Positions 33,175 to 41,658 are shown, counted from the stretch's first letter. The stretch: DNA of 64,000 bases from Actinomadura sp. NAK00032 (GCF_013364275.1 NZ_CP054932.1:9052001-9116000), one strand, 5' to 3'. Numbers and translations: made by a program. Notes: generated by a model not told the origin, from the sequence alone.

Positions 33175-34749
33175 TCAGCCGAGGACGGAGCGGGCCCACT
33201 TGTAGTCGGACTTGCCCACGGCCGTGCGCTGCACCTCGTCCACGAGGGTGATCTGGCGCGGGAGCTTGTAGCCGGCGAGCCGGCCCCGGCAGTGCTCGGT
33301 GAGCTGCTCCAGCGTGACGGTCGTGCCGGGACGGGGCGCGACGACGGCGGCGACGCGCTGCCCGAACCGCTCGTCGGGCAGGCCGACGACGACCGCGTCG
33401 TACACGTCCGGGTGGTCCTTCAGCGCGACCTCGACCTCCTCCGGGTAGACCTTCTCGCCGCCCGTGTTGATCATGAGGGAGCCGCGGCCGAGGAGGATGA
33501 TCGTCCCGTCCTTCTCCAGGCTCGCGAAGTCGCCGGGGACCGACCAGCGGGTGCCGTCGGCGTCGGTGAAGAACGTCGACGCCGTCTTCTCCGGGTCGTT
33601 GTAGTAGCCGAGCGGGATGTGGCCGCTGCGCGCGAGCCTGCCGATCTCGCCGGGCCTGACCACGTTGAGGTCGTCGTCCAGGACGGTGATGCCCGGCTTC
33701 ATCATGAACCGGGCCGTGCCCTCCTTGGAGTCGACGGACGGGCCGCACGCGCCGGTCTCCGAGGCGCCGTAATTGTCGAGGAACAGCACGTTCGGCAGAT
33801 GCTCTTGCAGGGCCTGCTTGGCGCCCTCGGTGAGCGGCGCGCCGCCGGACGCGATCGCCAGCAGCGACGACGTGTCGTGCCCGCCGCCCGCCAATGCCTT
33901 GGCGACGGGCCGCGCCATGACGTCGCCGACCAGCATCAGCACGTTCGCCTTCTCCTCGGCGAGCAGCCGCAGCGCCTTGTCGGCGTCGAACGCGTGGTCG
34001 GTGTAGAGGACGACCTTGGCGCCGGTGAACAGCCCCATGTACGCGACCCACTGGCCGGCGCCGTGCATGACGGGCGCGCAGTCGAGGACGGCCATCCCCG
34101 GCTGGTCGGCGTTGGCGGCCAGTTCCTCGGGGCTGCCGATGGGGTCGCCGAGGGCGTTCCCGCCGCCGAGCGCGCCGAAGAAGATGTCCTCGCAGCGCCA
34201 CTCGACGCCCTTCGGGTAGCCGGTGGTGCCGCCGGTGTACATGATGTAGCGGTCGTCGCTGGAGCGCTCGGGGAAGTCGTCGCTCGGGTCGGCCGCCGCG
34301 AGAGCCGCCTCGTACTCGACGGCGCCCGGGATCTCGTCCGCCGAACCGTCCTCCAGGACGACGACATGCCGCAGCGCGGGCAGTTCCCCGCGAATCTCCT
34401 CCGCCTTCGCCAAGAGCGAACGCTCGCCGATGAGCGCGACCGAATCAGAATCGGCGAGCACGTGGCGCAGTTCGGCCGCCACGTAGCGGTAGTTCACCGG
34501 GATCGGCACGGCGCGGATCTTGAACGCGCCGAGCATCGCCTCGATCCACTCGGCCCGGTTGAAGGCGAGGATCGCGACGTGCTCGCCGGGCCGCACCCCG
34601 GCCGCCGCCAGATGGTGCCCGACCCGGCTCGCACGCTCGCTGAGCTGCCGGTACGTCCGCCGCTCGGCTCCGGCCACGAGGGCCGGACGGTCCGGTCCGG
34701 CGGCGGCCAGGATCTCGATCAGGTCGGCCAGGTTGTAGCTTCGCGCCAT
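33175..34749 (-). CDS. Acyl-CoA synthetase (FadD19/FadD3-like)
   Basis: A 524-residue AMP-forming ligase. Motifs are YTGGTTGYPKGVEW (about 166-179), NYGASETGACGPS (about 318-330), GRGSLMINTGGEKVYP (about 415-430) and the C-terminal VQRTAVGKSDYKWA with the catalytic Lys. The GGTTGxPKG and SLMINTGGEKV wording resembles mycobacterial FadD19-type enzymes, which activate steroid side chains or branched acids. That substrate is an inference from motif style only. The start is ATG 34749 (MARSYNLADL), preceded by GAGGA. It is divergent from the ECF sigma gene. Confidence 0.85.
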   Translation of the reverse strand: MARSYNLADLIEILAAAGPDRPALVAGAERRTYRQLSERASRVGHHLAAAGVRPGEHVAILAFNRAEWIEAMLGAFKIRAVPIPVNYRYVAAELRHVLADSDSVALIGERSLLAKAEEIRGELPALRHVVVLEDGSADEIPGAVEYEAALAAADPSDDFPERSSDDRYIMYTGGTTGYPKGVEWRCEDIFFGALGGGNALGDPIGSPEELAANADQPGMAVLDCAPVMHGAGQWVAYMGLFTGAKVVLYTDHAFDADKALRLLAEEKANVLMLVGDVMARPVAKALAGGGHDTSSLLAIASGGAPLTEGAKQALQEHLPNVLFLDNYGASETGACGPSVDSKEGTARFMMKPGITVLDDDLNVVRPGEIGRLARSGHIPLGYYNDPEKTASTFFTDADGTRWSVPGDFASLEKDGTIILLGRGSLMINTGGEKVYPEEVEVALKDHPDVYDAVVVGLPDERFGQRVAAVVAPRPGTTVTLEQLTEHCRGRLAGYKLPRQITLVDEVQRTAVGKSDYKWARSVLG

Positions 34750-34956
34750 GCCACGTCCTCGCAGGAGTCGGGGTGGGGACCGATCCCGATCCTGCTGCCG
34801 GACGGCGCGTGAACTCAATGCCTATTGGCGCCCGGTCCAATGAGATGAGTCACATCCCACACCGCCTCATCCGGCCACGCGCGGGGTCCTTACACGGCTC
34901 TTATCTGGGTACCGGCATGCTTGGCCGTAACGATCCAGTATCAGACGGGGGTAGTG

Positions 34957-35499
34957 GTGAGCGCAGGCGCGATGGCGTGGACCCCGCCGACGTGGGAGGA
35001 GATCGTCAGCGAGCACTCGACCAGGGTGTTCCGGCTGGCGTACCGGCTGACCGGCAACCGGCACGACGCCGAGGATCTGACCCAGGACGTCTTCATCCGG
35101 GTGTTCCGCTCGCTGTCGTCCTACAGCCCCGGCACGTTCGAGGGCTGGCTGCACCGGATCACGACGAACCTGTTCCTCGACCGCGCCCGGCGCAAGCAGC
35201 GCATCCGGTTCGACTCGCTCGCCGACGACGCGGCCGAGCGGCTGCAGGGCCGCGAGCCGTCCCCGGCGCAGGCCTACGACGACCGGCACCTCGACGCCGA
35301 CATCCAGAAGGCGCTCGACTCCCTCGCCCCCGAGTACCGCGCCGCGGTCGTGCTGTGCGACATCGAGGGGCTGTCCTACGAGGAGATCGCGGCGACCCTC
35401 AACGTGAAGCTCGGCACCGTCCGCTCCCGCATCCACCGCGGCCGAGGCCAGCTCCGCGAGGCCCTGGAGCACCGCCGCCCGGCCGAGTGCGCACAGTGA
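34957..35499 (+). CDS. ECF sigma factor, SigE/RpoE type
   Basis: A 180-residue ECF sigma factor. Region 2 (about 15-90) contains [22 protein letters not shown] and the [11 protein letters not shown] segment. Region 4 (about 115-170) contains [24 protein letters not shown]. The sequence resembles mycobacterial and actinomycete SigE proteins of cell-envelope stress. I chose GTG 34957, which has GGGGG seven bases upstream; ATG 34972 is possible. Unlike typical sigE loci, no anti-sigma factor (RseA, zinc type) follows. The next gene is a hydrolase in a separate unit. Confidence 0.88.
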   Translation: MSAGAMAWTPPTWEEIVSEHSTRVFRLAYRLTGNRHDAEDLTQDVFIRVFRSLSSYSPGTFEGWLHRITTNLFLDRARRKQRIRFDSLADDAAERLQGREPSPAQAYDDRHLDADIQKALDSLAPEYRAAVVLCDIEGLSYEEIAATLNVKLGTVRSRIHRGRGQLREALEHRRPAECAQ

Positions 35500-35515
35500 C
35501 GAGCGTCACTAGTGA
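35496..35515. promoter_or_regulatory. CRP-like palindrome GTGAC-N4-GTCAC
   Basis: GTGACGAGCGTCAC (35496-35509) begins in the last codon of the sigma gene. It is followed by an overlapping palindrome GTCACTAGTGAC (35505-35516). It matches the Crp-type pattern GTG-N6-G-N-CAC and nearly repeats the site at 19252. It lies about 40 bases before the hydrolase start. Confidence 0.45.
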
Positions 35516-35547
35516 CTGCTGAGTAACTTCCGGCCTACCCTGCGGCC

Positions 35548-36351
35548 GTGGACATCGTCTTCGACCGCCGCGGCGACGGCCCGCCCCTCGTCCTGCTGCA
35601 CGGCATCGGCCACCGCCGCCAGGGCTGGGCGCCCGTCATGGACCTGCTCGCCGCCGAACGCGACGTCATCGCCGTCGACCTGCCCGGCTTCGGCGACTCG
35701 CCGGCCCTCCCGGCCGGCACGCCCTACACCCTCGACACCGCCATCGGCGCCCTCGCGCAGACCTTCGCCGACCTCGGCCTCGACCGGCCGCACATCGCGG
35801 GCAACTCGCTCGGCGGCCTGTTCGCCCTCGAAGCCGCCGACCGCGGCCTCGCCAGTTCCGCCACGGTCCTGTCCCCGGCGGGCTTCTTCAACGCCCTCGA
35901 ACTCCGCTACGGCATGTCGGTGCTGCGCGCGTCCCGCCTCGGCGCCCGCGTCCCGGAGACCTTCCTGACCCGCCTGGCCCGCTCCCCGCGCCGCCGCACC
36001 CTCATGTTCGGCATGATCTACGGCCGTCCCGACCTGATGGACGTCGAGACCCTCACCGGCGACGCCCGCGCCATGCGCGACGCCCCGGGCTTCGAACCCA
36101 CCCTCCGCGCCGGCCGCACCACCCGCTTCCTCGGCTCCTGCGCGGACGTCCCCGTCACCATCGCCTGGGGCACCAAGGACCGCCTGCTCCTGCGCAGCCA
36201 GGCCATCCGCGCCCAACGCCGCCTCCCGAACGCCCGCTTCGTCTGGCTGGAGGGCTGCGGCCACGTCCCCATGGCGGACGACCCGCCCCTGGTGGCCCAG
36301 ACCCTCCTCCAGGGCAGCGCCCACCCCCTGAAGACCCGGTCCGCCGCCTAA
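35548..36351 (+). CDS. Alpha/beta hydrolase
   Basis: A 267-residue hydrolase with a complete triad. The nucleophile Ser is in GNSLGG (about residue 92), the Asp in WGTKDRLLL (about 211) and the His in GCGHVPMAD (about 239). The oxyanion motif LLHGIGHRRQGW follows strand beta-3. The substrate is unknown. TACCCT at 35536-35541 lies six bases before the GTG at 35548, with no ribosome site between, so the mRNA is probably leaderless. Confidence 0.85.
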   Translation: MDIVFDRRGDGPPLVLLHGIGHRRQGWAPVMDLLAAERDVIAVDLPGFGDSPALPAGTPYTLDTAIGALAQTFADLGLDRPHIAGNSLGGLFALEAADRGLASSATVLSPAGFFNALELRYGMSVLRASRLGARVPETFLTRLARSPRRRTLMFGMIYGRPDLMDVETLTGDARAMRDAPGFEPTLRAGRTTRFLGSCADVPVTIAWGTKDRLLLRSQAIRAQRRLPNARFVWLEGCGHVPMADDPPLVAQTLLQGSAHPLKTRSAA

Positions 36352-36382
36352 CGGACCGGGCAGTCCCCGCACTTGCCCGCGC

Positions 36383-36410
36383 GCTTCTATTCTAGTACTA
36401 GGATAGAAGC
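36383..36410. promoter_or_regulatory. 28-bp palindromic operator abutting the padR start codon
   Basis: The two 14-base halves (36383-36396 and 36397-36410) are reverse complements with one mismatch; the core is TTCTAGTACTAGG. It directly touches the ATG at 36411. TAGGAT at 36399-36404 would serve as the -10 of a leaderless mRNA. PadR binding here would cover the promoter, giving autorepression of padR and the GyrI-like gene. Confidence 0.8.
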
Positions 36411-36983
36411 ATGGCCGCTGAGTTGACGCCTGCCGAGCTGACCCTGCTCGGCCTGCTGACGGAGAAGCCGAGGCACGGGTACGAGCTGGACGAGGTCATC
36501 AGCGCGCGCGGCATGCGCGAGTGGACGGAGATCGGGTTCAGCTCGATCTACTACCTGCTGACCCGGCTGCGCGACCGCGGCCTGATCGCCGAGACCGACA
36601 CGGAGCGTCCGGCGCGGGGCAAGGCCCGGCGGGTGTACGGGCCCACGGCCGAGGGGCGCCGGGCGTGCGCGCGGGCGGCCGAGGCGGTGGTGGCCGAACT
36701 CCAGCCGGTGTTCCCGCCCATCCTGGTCGGCCTGGCCAACCAGCCGGTCATCCCGCCCGAACGCCTGAAGGCCGCGCTCGACCGGCGCGCGACGGCCCTC
36801 GCGGAGAAGATCGCCGAAATCACCGCGGCCCGCGACGCCCAGCCGCAGATGCCCGCCTTCGCCCGCGCCGTCTTCGACTACACGCTCGGCCAACTGACCG
36901 CCGAACAGCAATGGCTGGCCGCCTACCGGACGGAATTGGCCGGCAATCCCCGCCAGGAAGGCGACGCCCATGACCCGCTATGA
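36411..36983 (+). CDS. PadR-family transcriptional regulator
   Basis: A 190-residue PadR protein. The winged helix is at about residues 8-85 (AELTLLGLLTEKPRHGYELDEV, FSSIYYLLTRLRDRGLI, RRVYGPTAEGRRA). A C-terminal helical dimerisation part follows. There is no ribosome site, because a 28-bp palindrome abuts the ATG, so translation is probably leaderless. Its last codons overlap the GyrI-like gene by 14 bases, which makes this a repressor plus ligand-binding-protein operon. Confidence 0.9.
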   Translation: MAAELTPAELTLLGLLTEKPRHGYELDEVISARGMREWTEIGFSSIYYLLTRLRDRGLIAETDTERPARGKARRVYGPTAEGRRACARAAEAVVAELQPVFPPILVGLANQPVIPPERLKAALDRRATALAEKIAEITAARDAQPQMPAFARAVFDYTLGQLTAEQQWLAAYRTELAGNPRQEGDAHDPL

Positions 36984-37590
36984 CGTCAAGCGAGAACTCA
37001 AGCAGTACTACGCGCCGAGGAACAGCGACTGGGCGCTGGTCGACGTCCCCGCGCAACAGTTCATCGCCGTCGACGGCAGCGGCGACCCCAACACCAGCGC
37101 CGACTACGCCCGCGCCGTCGAAGCGCTCTACACCGTCGCCTACACGATCAAGTTCGCCAGCAAGCGCGCCCTCGACCGCGACTTCGTCGTAGGCCCCCTG
37201 GAAGGGCTGTGGTGGTCCGACCGCCCGGAAGTGTTCACCGCCCGGGACAAGGACGCCTGGCAATGGCGCATGCTCATCAGCCAGCCCGACTGGATCACCG
37301 AAGACTTCATCGACGACGCCAAAGAGACCGCACTGAAGAAGAAGGGCTTCCCCACGATCGCCGACGTCCGCCATGAGCCCTTGCACGAGGGCCTCTGCGC
37401 CCAAGTCCTGCACATCGGGCCGTACGACGACGAGGGCCCCATACTCGCCAAGCTCCACGGGGAGTACCTCGCCGCCAACAACCTGCGCATGACCGGCCAC
37501 CACCACGAGGTCTACCTGGGCGACCCCCGCCGGGCAGCGCCCGACAAGCTCAGAACCGTCCTCCGGCAGCCCGTCGAGCAGGCGGGCTGA
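36970..37590 (+). CDS. GyrI-like small-molecule-binding protein
   Basis: A 206-residue protein of the GyrI-like (SHS2/BmrR-ligand) superfamily. It begins MTRYDVKRELKQYYAPRN and carries FIAVDGSGDPN, DFVVGPLEGLWW and the C-terminal LHIGPYDDEGPIL strand with the conserved Glu region. Stand-alone GyrI-like proteins bind or hydrolyse hydrophobic compounds. Overlap with padR suggests that the pair responds to the same xenobiotic. Confidence 0.85.
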   Translation: MTRYDVKRELKQYYAPRNSDWALVDVPAQQFIAVDGSGDPNTSADYARAVEALYTVAYTIKFASKRALDRDFVVGPLEGLWWSDRPEVFTARDKDAWQWRMLISQPDWITEDFIDDAKETALKKKGFPTIADVRHEPLHEGLCAQVLHIGPYDDEGPILAKLHGEYLAANNLRMTGHHHEVYLGDPRRAAPDKLRTVLRQPVEQAG

Positions 37591-37633
37591 CCGGCCAAGG
37601 ATCGACCTGGCGCTCTCACAGGACTGACCCGGG

Positions 37634-38239
37634 TCAGGCCGTGCTCTCCGCGAGGTGCGCTGCGGTACCGGCAGTCGGGCGGCCCTGCGACCGCCGACGC
37701 CGCCAGTCCGCGGTGTGTATCGCGGCGAGGCCGAGAGCCGCCCACGCCAAGAGGACCACGAGGGCCCGTGCACCGCCGGCGCCATCGAAGAACGCGGTGC
37801 TGCGCAGCAGAGTCACCCCCGCCCCCGGGGGCAGCAGCTGACCGATCCAGCCGACCGGCTCCGGCAGCAGTTCGGGGGCGGACGACGCGCCCGACCAGGG
37901 ATTGCCGATGAAGACCATCAGCGGGGCGACGACGGCGAGGCCCTTCGGGCCGAGCAGCATCTCGGCGCCCATCTCCGCCCCGGCGATGGACACCACGATG
38001 AGGGCGAGCACCGCCGCGTTGAGGTACCAGTCCCCGCCGAGCACGCCGAGCCAGCCCTGGATGATCCCCGTGACGACCAGCGCGGCCAGCACCGCCCCGC
38101 CGAAGAGACCGAGGGACCGTCCCCATGCCGAGCGCGTCACCAGGTAGACGATCACGCCGGTCAGCACGCTGACGATGACGAGCGGCATGACCGAGGAGGC
38201 CAGCACCGCGCCCCGCGGGTCCTCAGGAGACGCCGCCAC
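37634..38239 (-). pseudogene. ABC-2-like membrane protein, N-terminal part missing
   Basis: The 201-residue remnant has five or six helices (VMPLVIVSVLTGVIVYLVT, LVVTGIIQGWLGVLGG, AAVLALIVVSIAGAEMGAEML, VVAPLMVFIGNPWSG and ALVVLLAWAALGLAAIHTADW). This looks like the C-terminal two thirds of a roughly 350-residue integral membrane protein. Similarity stops at GTG 38239, where a fragment of a TetR gene begins on the other strand. The missing N-terminus and lost shared promoter indicate a deletion joining two divergent genes. The remnant might still be translated from the GTG, but no ribosome site is evident. Confidence 0.65.
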
Positions 38240-38242
38240 CAG

Positions 38243-38332
38243 CCCTGCTCCCCGGGTTCGTCCTGCAACGGACCATCTTGGGCGCCCGGGCGAGCGACTT
38301 CACCCCCGGCCTCGCCGCCCTCTTCGCCTGAG
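38243..38332 (+). pseudogene. C-terminal remnant of a TetR regulator
   Basis: The plus strand reads ALLPGFVLQRTILGARASDF then TPGLAALFA and a TGA at 38330. This matches the usual last helix and tail of TetR proteins (ALLPGF.LQR..LG). Nothing upstream codes for the rest, because the membrane-protein remnant starts at 38239. The two fragments meet head to head. Confidence 0.65.
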
Positions 38333-38369
38333 CCGAGCCGAGCACGTGAGCGGTGCCCGACCTGGCGGG

Positions 38370-38840
38370 TCAGGTCGCCAGGACCGTGCCGAGGATTACC
38401 AGGGCGAGGCTGAGCAGGCCGATGGAGGCGCGCAGGAGGCCGGCGTTGCGGGCTCCGGTGCGTACGCGGGCCGTCAGCGTGGCGTCATCCGGGTGGGCCA
38501 GGGCGCTGCGGCGAAGGCGGGTCATTCGGCGGGCCTGGAGGACGCCGAAGGCGAGTGCCGCGATGAGGGCGGCGGCCAGGACGGCGGTGGCGGTGAGTGT
38601 GCCGTCCCACGGGCGGTCGGCGACCAGGGCCGCGCCGCTGGCCAGAGCCAGGACGAGCGCGCCGGTTCCGACGCCCAGGTACAGGCGGCCCAGCGCGCGG
38701 AAGAACGCGACCCGGTCGCCGGGACCGAGCGTCTGGACGCTGACCCGCGCGACCACGCCGATCGCCACGAATCCGCCGACCCACACGGCCGAGGCCAGGA
38801 CGAGGACGCAGGCGAGAACGACCTCGACTCCATGAGACAT
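38370..38840 (-). CDS. Four-helix membrane protein (CopD/DUF-like), unknown function
   Basis: A 156-residue protein starting at ATG 38840 (MSHGVEVVLACVLVLASAVW). Four predicted transmembrane helices lie at about 5-27, 52-74, 84-106 and 134-154. The WVGGF motif in helix 1 and the basic loop between helices 3 and 4 recall small CopD-like or DUF4149-like membrane proteins, but the match is not firm. It stands alone. The AT-rich stretch just upstream (about 38868-38905) probably holds its promoter. Confidence 0.6.
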   Translation of the reverse strand: MSHGVEVVLACVLVLASAVWVGGFVAIGVVARVSVQTLGPGDRVAFFRALGRLYLGVGTGALVLALASGAALVADRPWDGTLTATAVLAAALIAALAFGVLQARRMTRLRRSALAHPDDATLTARVRTGARNAGLLRASIGLLSLALVILGTVLAT

Positions 38841-38942
38841 GTGCACCCGCCAGGCTCCCGCGGTCCTATTTCTTACTTTTTTACAAGGACGACTGTGTAA
38901 ATACAAGGCGGGAGTGGTGTGGCGTGCGCCATCGCCGTCGCT

Positions 38943-39731
38943 CTAGGGCTTGCGGCCGACGGCGCAGAAGGCGTCCACTTCGGGTTCGCGGACGGCGGGT
39001 TCCGGGCGCCAGCGGGAGCAGGAGACCACGCCCGGCTCGTCCAGTTCGAGGCCGTCGAAGTACGCGGCGATCTCGGCGGGGGTGCGCAGGGTGACGGTCG
39101 GCCTGCCGCCGGACTCGTTCCAGGTGCGGGCGCTCCGCTCCGACCGTTCGCCGTGGACGACGCTGGTCGGGTGGTTGACGACCAGGCGGCTGCCGGACGG
39201 CACGGCCGCCATCAGCCGCCGGACGACCGCGTGGGAGTCCTCGGCGCCCTCGACGTGGTGCAGGATGCCGACGAGCATGACGGCGACCGGGCGGGTGAGA
39301 TCGAGCAGGGTTCCGGCCTTCGCGAGGATCCCGTCCGGGTCGTGCAGGTCGGCGTCGATGTAGTGGCACTCTCCCTCCGCGCTGCTGGCCAGCAGGGCCC
39401 GCGCGTGCGCCAGCACCAGGGGGTCGTGGTCGACGTAGACGATGCGGCAATCGGGGGCGACGCGCTGCGCGACCTGGTGCGTGTTCTCGGCCGTGGGCAG
39501 TCCGGTGCCGATATCGAGGAACTGGCGGACGCCCTGGTCGCCCGCCAGGTACCGGACGGCCCGGCCGAGGAACGCCCGGTCGGCGCGGGCCTGCTCGACC
39601 ATGTCGGGTTTCAGGCTGATGGAGTGCTCGGCGGCCCGGCGGTCGGCCTCGAAGTTGTCCTTGCCGCCCAGCAGGTAGTTCCAGACCCGCGCGGAGTGCG
39701 GGATGTGCGATTTGAGCGCGTCGCCGTCCAC
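38943..39731 (-). CDS. SAM-dependent methyltransferase, DUF574 (Methyltransf_19) family
   Basis: A 262-residue protein with the full signature of this actinobacterial family: SARVWNYLLGGKDNFEADR near the N-terminus, FLDIGTGLPT as the SAM loop (about 71-80), VYVDHDPLVLAHARALL as the acidic ribose-binding strand, and CSRWRPEP near the end. The physiological substrate of the family is unknown. GTG 39731 is the start because the conserved block begins immediately after it. Confidence 0.88.
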   Translation of the reverse strand: MDGDALKSHIPHSARVWNYLLGGKDNFEADRRAAEHSISLKPDMVEQARADRAFLGRAVRYLAGDQGVRQFLDIGTGLPTAENTHQVAQRVAPDCRIVYVDHDPLVLAHARALLASSAEGECHYIDADLHDPDGILAKAGTLLDLTRPVAVMLVGILHHVEGAEDSHAVVRRLMAAVPSGSRLVVNHPTSVVHGERSERSARTWNESGGRPTVTLRTPAEIAAYFDGLELDEPGVVSCSRWRPEPAVREPEVDAFCAVGRKP

Positions 39732-39835
39732 GAGCCGGATTCTAGGTCGGGCGGGCCGGCGGCCGTGCGGCGTCCTCGGCGGCGGGGCGGGGTGGCCGGA
39801 TGTGGACCACCCCGCACGCCACCGGGAGGGGTGTG

Positions 39836-40561
39836 TCAGCCGGTCACCGGGAGGTCGCCGGGCACCGGGGTCGGCGCGGGGGCCGGGCTGGTCGGTGCCG
39901 ACGGGGCGGGGGCCGGGGTCTTCGACGGCGGGCTGGTCGGCGTGCCGGGCTGCTCGGGCTCGCCGGGCTTGCCGGGCTTGCCGGCCTTGCCGCAGGTGAC
40001 GGACGCGATGCTGAGCGTCTGCGTCTTGCCGGCCAGCGTCGCGACCACCTCGATGGCGGTGATCGTGAGGCTGCCGTCCTTGTCCTTGACGTGCTTGTTC
40101 AGCGTGATCGCGGCGGTGCCGAGGCCCTTCAGGTCGGCGTTGATCGTGGTGTTGGGCGTCGCGCCGAGCTTCAGCGTCCGCCCGTTGAGCGTCGCCTTCG
40201 TCAGGTGCGAGACGCCGTTGCCGTTCTCGCACTTGGCGGTGACGGCGTGCGCGGACAGGCCGAGCTTGGGCACCTTCAGGTCGGCGACGGACGCGCGGCC
40301 GTGGCCGGACCAGGCGGCGACGTTCAGCAGGCCCGCCTCCACGAGGGGGTTCGCGGGCAGCTCGGCGAGGCTCTTGCGGGCCGGCTGCTGGGCGGACGAC
40401 GTGACCGTCGGGGTCGCCGGGATCGCGACCGGGCCGGTCGCGGAGATCGCGGTGGCGGAGCCGGTTCCGCCGCTGGTGGCGGACGCGGCCGGGGCCAGGC
40501 CGAAGGGCAGGGCCAGCGCCCCGGCGACGGCGACGGCCTTGGTGAGTGTCTGCAAACGCAC
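39836..40561 (-). CDS. Secreted protein ending exactly at an LPVTG motif
   Basis: A 241-residue protein. A signal peptide (1-28, cleaved near ASA) is followed by a beta-rich domain at about 50-190 resembling the 'choice-of-anchor' surface domain (ATLNGRTLKLGATPNTTINA). A Lys-Pro-Gly stretch and a long Pro/Ala/Thr wall-spanning tail follow. The last residues are DLPVTG and then a stop, so the sortase motif is present but the hydrophobic helix and basic tail that normally follow are absent. A GGAG site precedes the GTG at 40561. It follows the L,D-transpeptidase gene by 54 bases, probably in one operon. Confidence 0.75.
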   Translation of the reverse strand: MRLQTLTKAVAVAGALALPFGLAPAASATSGGTGSATAISATGPVAIPATPTVTSSAQQPARKSLAELPANPLVEAGLLNVAAWSGHGRASVADLKVPKLGLSAHAVTAKCENGNGVSHLTKATLNGRTLKLGATPNTTINADLKGLGTAAITLNKHVKDKDGSLTITAIEVVATLAGKTQTLSIASVTCGKAGKPGKPGEPEQPGTPTSPPSKTPAPAPSAPTSPAPAPTPVPGDLPVTG

Positions 40562-40615
40562 GGTTTCTCCTAAGTCGGGGGTGAAGGGGACCGGCCTGGC
40601 GGCCGGAGGTCTGGG

Positions 40616-41410
40616 TCAGGCGGTGACCAGGACGGGCGTACCGAGCGGCACCTTGGCCAGGTGCTTCAGCGCGTCCGCCGGGACGCGGACGCAGCCGTGC
40701 GTGACGGCCTTGCCGAAGACGTCCTTGGACGGCCAGCCGTGGAAGGCGACCGTGCCGGGTCCTCCGCCGAAGGTGTCGAGCGTGTCGGAGTGCGCGCCGA
40801 CCGGCAGGATCAGCGGGCTGTAGGTCGGTTTCGCGGGGGCGAGCGAGGCGAGCATGAACGTCCGCCCGGTGGGGGTGGGCGTCTTGGGCGCGCCGACGGC
40901 CACGGTCCAGGCGCCGACCTTGCGGCCCGCGTCGTAGAGCGCCATCTTGCGGTCGCTCAGGTCGACCTTGACGACGTGGCCGCTGCGGGCGGCCTTCAGG
41001 CCGGTGTCGGGGATCCAGCCCGTCACGCCGTTCGGGCGGCTCGGCAGCAGCACGCGGCGCCAGCCGGGCCGGGACTCGACGACGGGCACCCAGGTGGGGC
41101 CCTTGAGCTGGGTGCTCGGCAGCTCGGCCACGGCGGGCGCGCCTGGCTTGGCCGAGATCGGGGTCGCGGCCTCGGGGTGCACCACCGTCCCGTTGCCCGC
41201 GGTGGCCGAGGTGTCCGTCGGCAGGTCGTCCAGGGTCGTGTAGGTGGTCGCCTGCGGCAGCGCGGTCGTGCCCTTGACCGGCGCGGCCTTCGCCGGGTCG
41301 GGCTTGCTCCCGCCGCCGCAGCCGGTCAGGAGCAGGGCCGCCGCCAGCAGGACGGCCGGGACCGCGGCCCCGGCCGCCGGACGGGCGGCGCGCGGTGGTG
41401 CATCGCTCAC
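40616..41410 (-). CDS. L,D-transpeptidase (YkuD) lipoprotein
   Basis: A 264-residue protein starting at GTG 41410 after a GGAG site. A lipobox LLTGCGGG at about residues 28-35 marks a lipid-anchored, extracytoplasmic enzyme. A short SH3-like strand region (VTGWIPDTGL) precedes the YkuD domain (about 145-264), which has AFHGWPS and the catalytic AVTHGCVRVP with His238 and Cys240. It makes 3-3 peptidoglycan cross-links or related wall attachments. It is co-oriented with the LPVTG protein downstream, so the two may act together at the wall. Confidence 0.9.
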   Translation of the reverse strand: MSDAPPRAARPAAGAAVPAVLLAAALLLTGCGGGSKPDPAKAAPVKGTTALPQATTYTTLDDLPTDTSATAGNGTVVHPEAATPISAKPGAPAVAELPSTQLKGPTWVPVVESRPGWRRVLLPSRPNGVTGWIPDTGLKAARSGHVVKVDLSDRKMALYDAGRKVGAWTVAVGAPKTPTPTGRTFMLASLAPAKPTYSPLILPVGAHSDTLDTFGGGPGTVAFHGWPSKDVFGKAVTHGCVRVPADALKHLAKVPLGTPVLVTA

Positions 41411-41571
41411 GAAGACTCCAAGTGATCCCGCCGGAGGGACTCCGGCTCGCCTCTGTGCCCGCTGATTACGCATGAGGCGCACCGGGGGTTGCACGCTGTA
41501 TGGACCAAGTTGCGGTCGGTGAACCACCCCTCGCCCGTGAGCCACCGCGCGGCGCGTGGAACAATCCGGGA

Positions 41572-41624
41572 TTGACAGGTGTTTGAACCCTCAACTAACC
41601 TTCGACGAGTCGTTGAAGTTTCAA
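41572..41624 (+). promoter_or_regulatory. Promoter and two direct TTGAA-type operator copies before yceI
   Basis: TTGACA (41572-41577) and TAACCT (41596-41601) are spaced 18 bases apart and form a good housekeeping promoter. TTGAACCCTCAA (41583-41594) lies between the boxes, and TTGAAGTTTCAA (41613-41624) lies downstream, exactly 30 bp later. The second is nearly palindromic. They look like two sites for a MarR-type repressor, which is not encoded in the neighbourhood. Confidence 0.65.
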
Positions 41625-41658
41625 GCACCAAGCATCACCGACCACTACGGGAGTCACC

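Noticed and set aside
37624-37637. CTGACCCGGGTCAG palindrome between convergent genes
   Set aside because: Perfect 14-bp palindrome, but GC-rich and with no loop; it overlaps a stop and is easily explained by chance or as a weak terminator.
38943-40232. A 429-codon minus-strand frame joining the methyltransferase to upstream sequence
   Set aside because: The N-terminal 160 codons are antisense-type or out-of-frame sequence over the LPVTG protein. The conserved DUF574 part starts at GTG 39731.
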